Origin: Zygnema cylindricum
Lineage: Eukaryota > Streptophyta > Zygnematophyceae > Zygnematales > Zygnemataceae
DNA: 64,000 nucleotides
Assembly: GCA_037447655.1 (NCBI GenBank)
Contig: JBBHKE010003364.1
Location: 507,285-571,284, forward strand
Direction of reading: 5' to 3'
In this document: positions 63,716 through 64,000 of the stretch, piece by piece
Layout of the letters: each line of letters begins with the position of its first letter
Position numbering within the stretch: position 1 is the stretch's first letter
Translations under genes and position numbers: made by a program
Notes under the pieces: generated by a model
Seen by the model: only the letters and a program-made list of their open reading frames with translations
Database searches by the model: none
Told to the model about the DNA's origin: nothing

Positions 63716-64000
63716 GTGAGAAAGAGAGAGTGAGAGAGAGAGAGAGATAGAGAGAGGGGAGGGGAGGGGAGGGGGGGGGAGGGGAAGGGGAGAAGGGGAG
63801 AAGGGGAGAAGGGAGGAGGGAGCAGGGAGAGTGAAGGATCTGAAGTAGGACAGAAAAAGTTGATTGCTTTCTTTTCTCGTTTGTTGCATAAGTTTGTTAT
63901 TTCTTGTTGTGTTTGTGTCTCTCTTCGTTTCCATCTTCTCCTCTAAAACAATCCTCTCACTCCACTCCCTCTCGCTCTCATACCTACTCTTTCCCTCTCC
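63716..64000 (+). other. MON2 intron 40, cut by the window end
   Basis: A GA-rich tract to about 63,830 is followed by T- and CT-rich sequence. No exon is seen before the end, so the short conserved C-terminus of MON2 should follow within the next few kilobases. Confidence 0.8.

Noticed and set aside
1-64000. tRNA or rRNA genes
   Set aside because: No cloverleaf-like A/B box arrangement or conserved rRNA segment was recognised by eye. A dedicated scan was not possible.

Overview
This is a eukaryotic nuclear window of about 40% GC by eye, with spliceosomal introns. Its one confident gene, a MON2 homologue on the + strand, follows the land-plant form of MON2 almost segment by segment. The source is therefore very probably a streptophyte. 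The repeat load and the low-complexity insertions in MON2 make me think of a seedless plant or charophyte alga, but the sequence does not settle the species.

Layout. Positions 1-27,250 are an intergenic, transposon-dense region. It holds nested non-autonomous DNA transposons whose ends can be read: hAT-like elements with 8-bp target duplications, PIF/Harbinger-like elements with TAA/TTA duplications, and a large family with TACACCG ends. From about 8.4 to 15.4 kb lies a decayed autonomous element on the - strand. It comprises a CENP-B/DDE_1 (pogo-like) transposase pseudogene, a second unidentified pseudogene with 40-residue acidic repeats, and three clusters of GCGACGA/TCGTCGC hairpins. Positions 1,660-3,500 are a diverged, broken copy of the MON2 5' end (part of exon 1 plus intron 1). 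A 10-N assembly gap at 26,886-26,895 separates this region from the gene.

Positions 27,820-63,715 hold 40 consecutive exons of MON2, about 1,935 codons, with consistent reading phase at every junction and GT-AG borders throughout. The last exon or exons lie beyond the window. The introns carry small TACACCG/TACTGCCC-type MITEs, CT, GA and TA tracts, and decayed duplicate exon starts (ghost exons) just upstream of exons 38 and 40. A TACACC element end lies four bases inside the intron at the exon 36 donor.

MON2 is a large Arf-GEF-related scaffold without a Sec7 domain. In yeast and animals it acts at the trans-Golgi and endosomes with Dopey/Dop1. No other host gene, tRNA, rRNA or CRISPR array was seen. 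The unusual content is the duplication history of the MON2 locus, the hairpin arrays with the two-gene transposon, and the nested MITE record.
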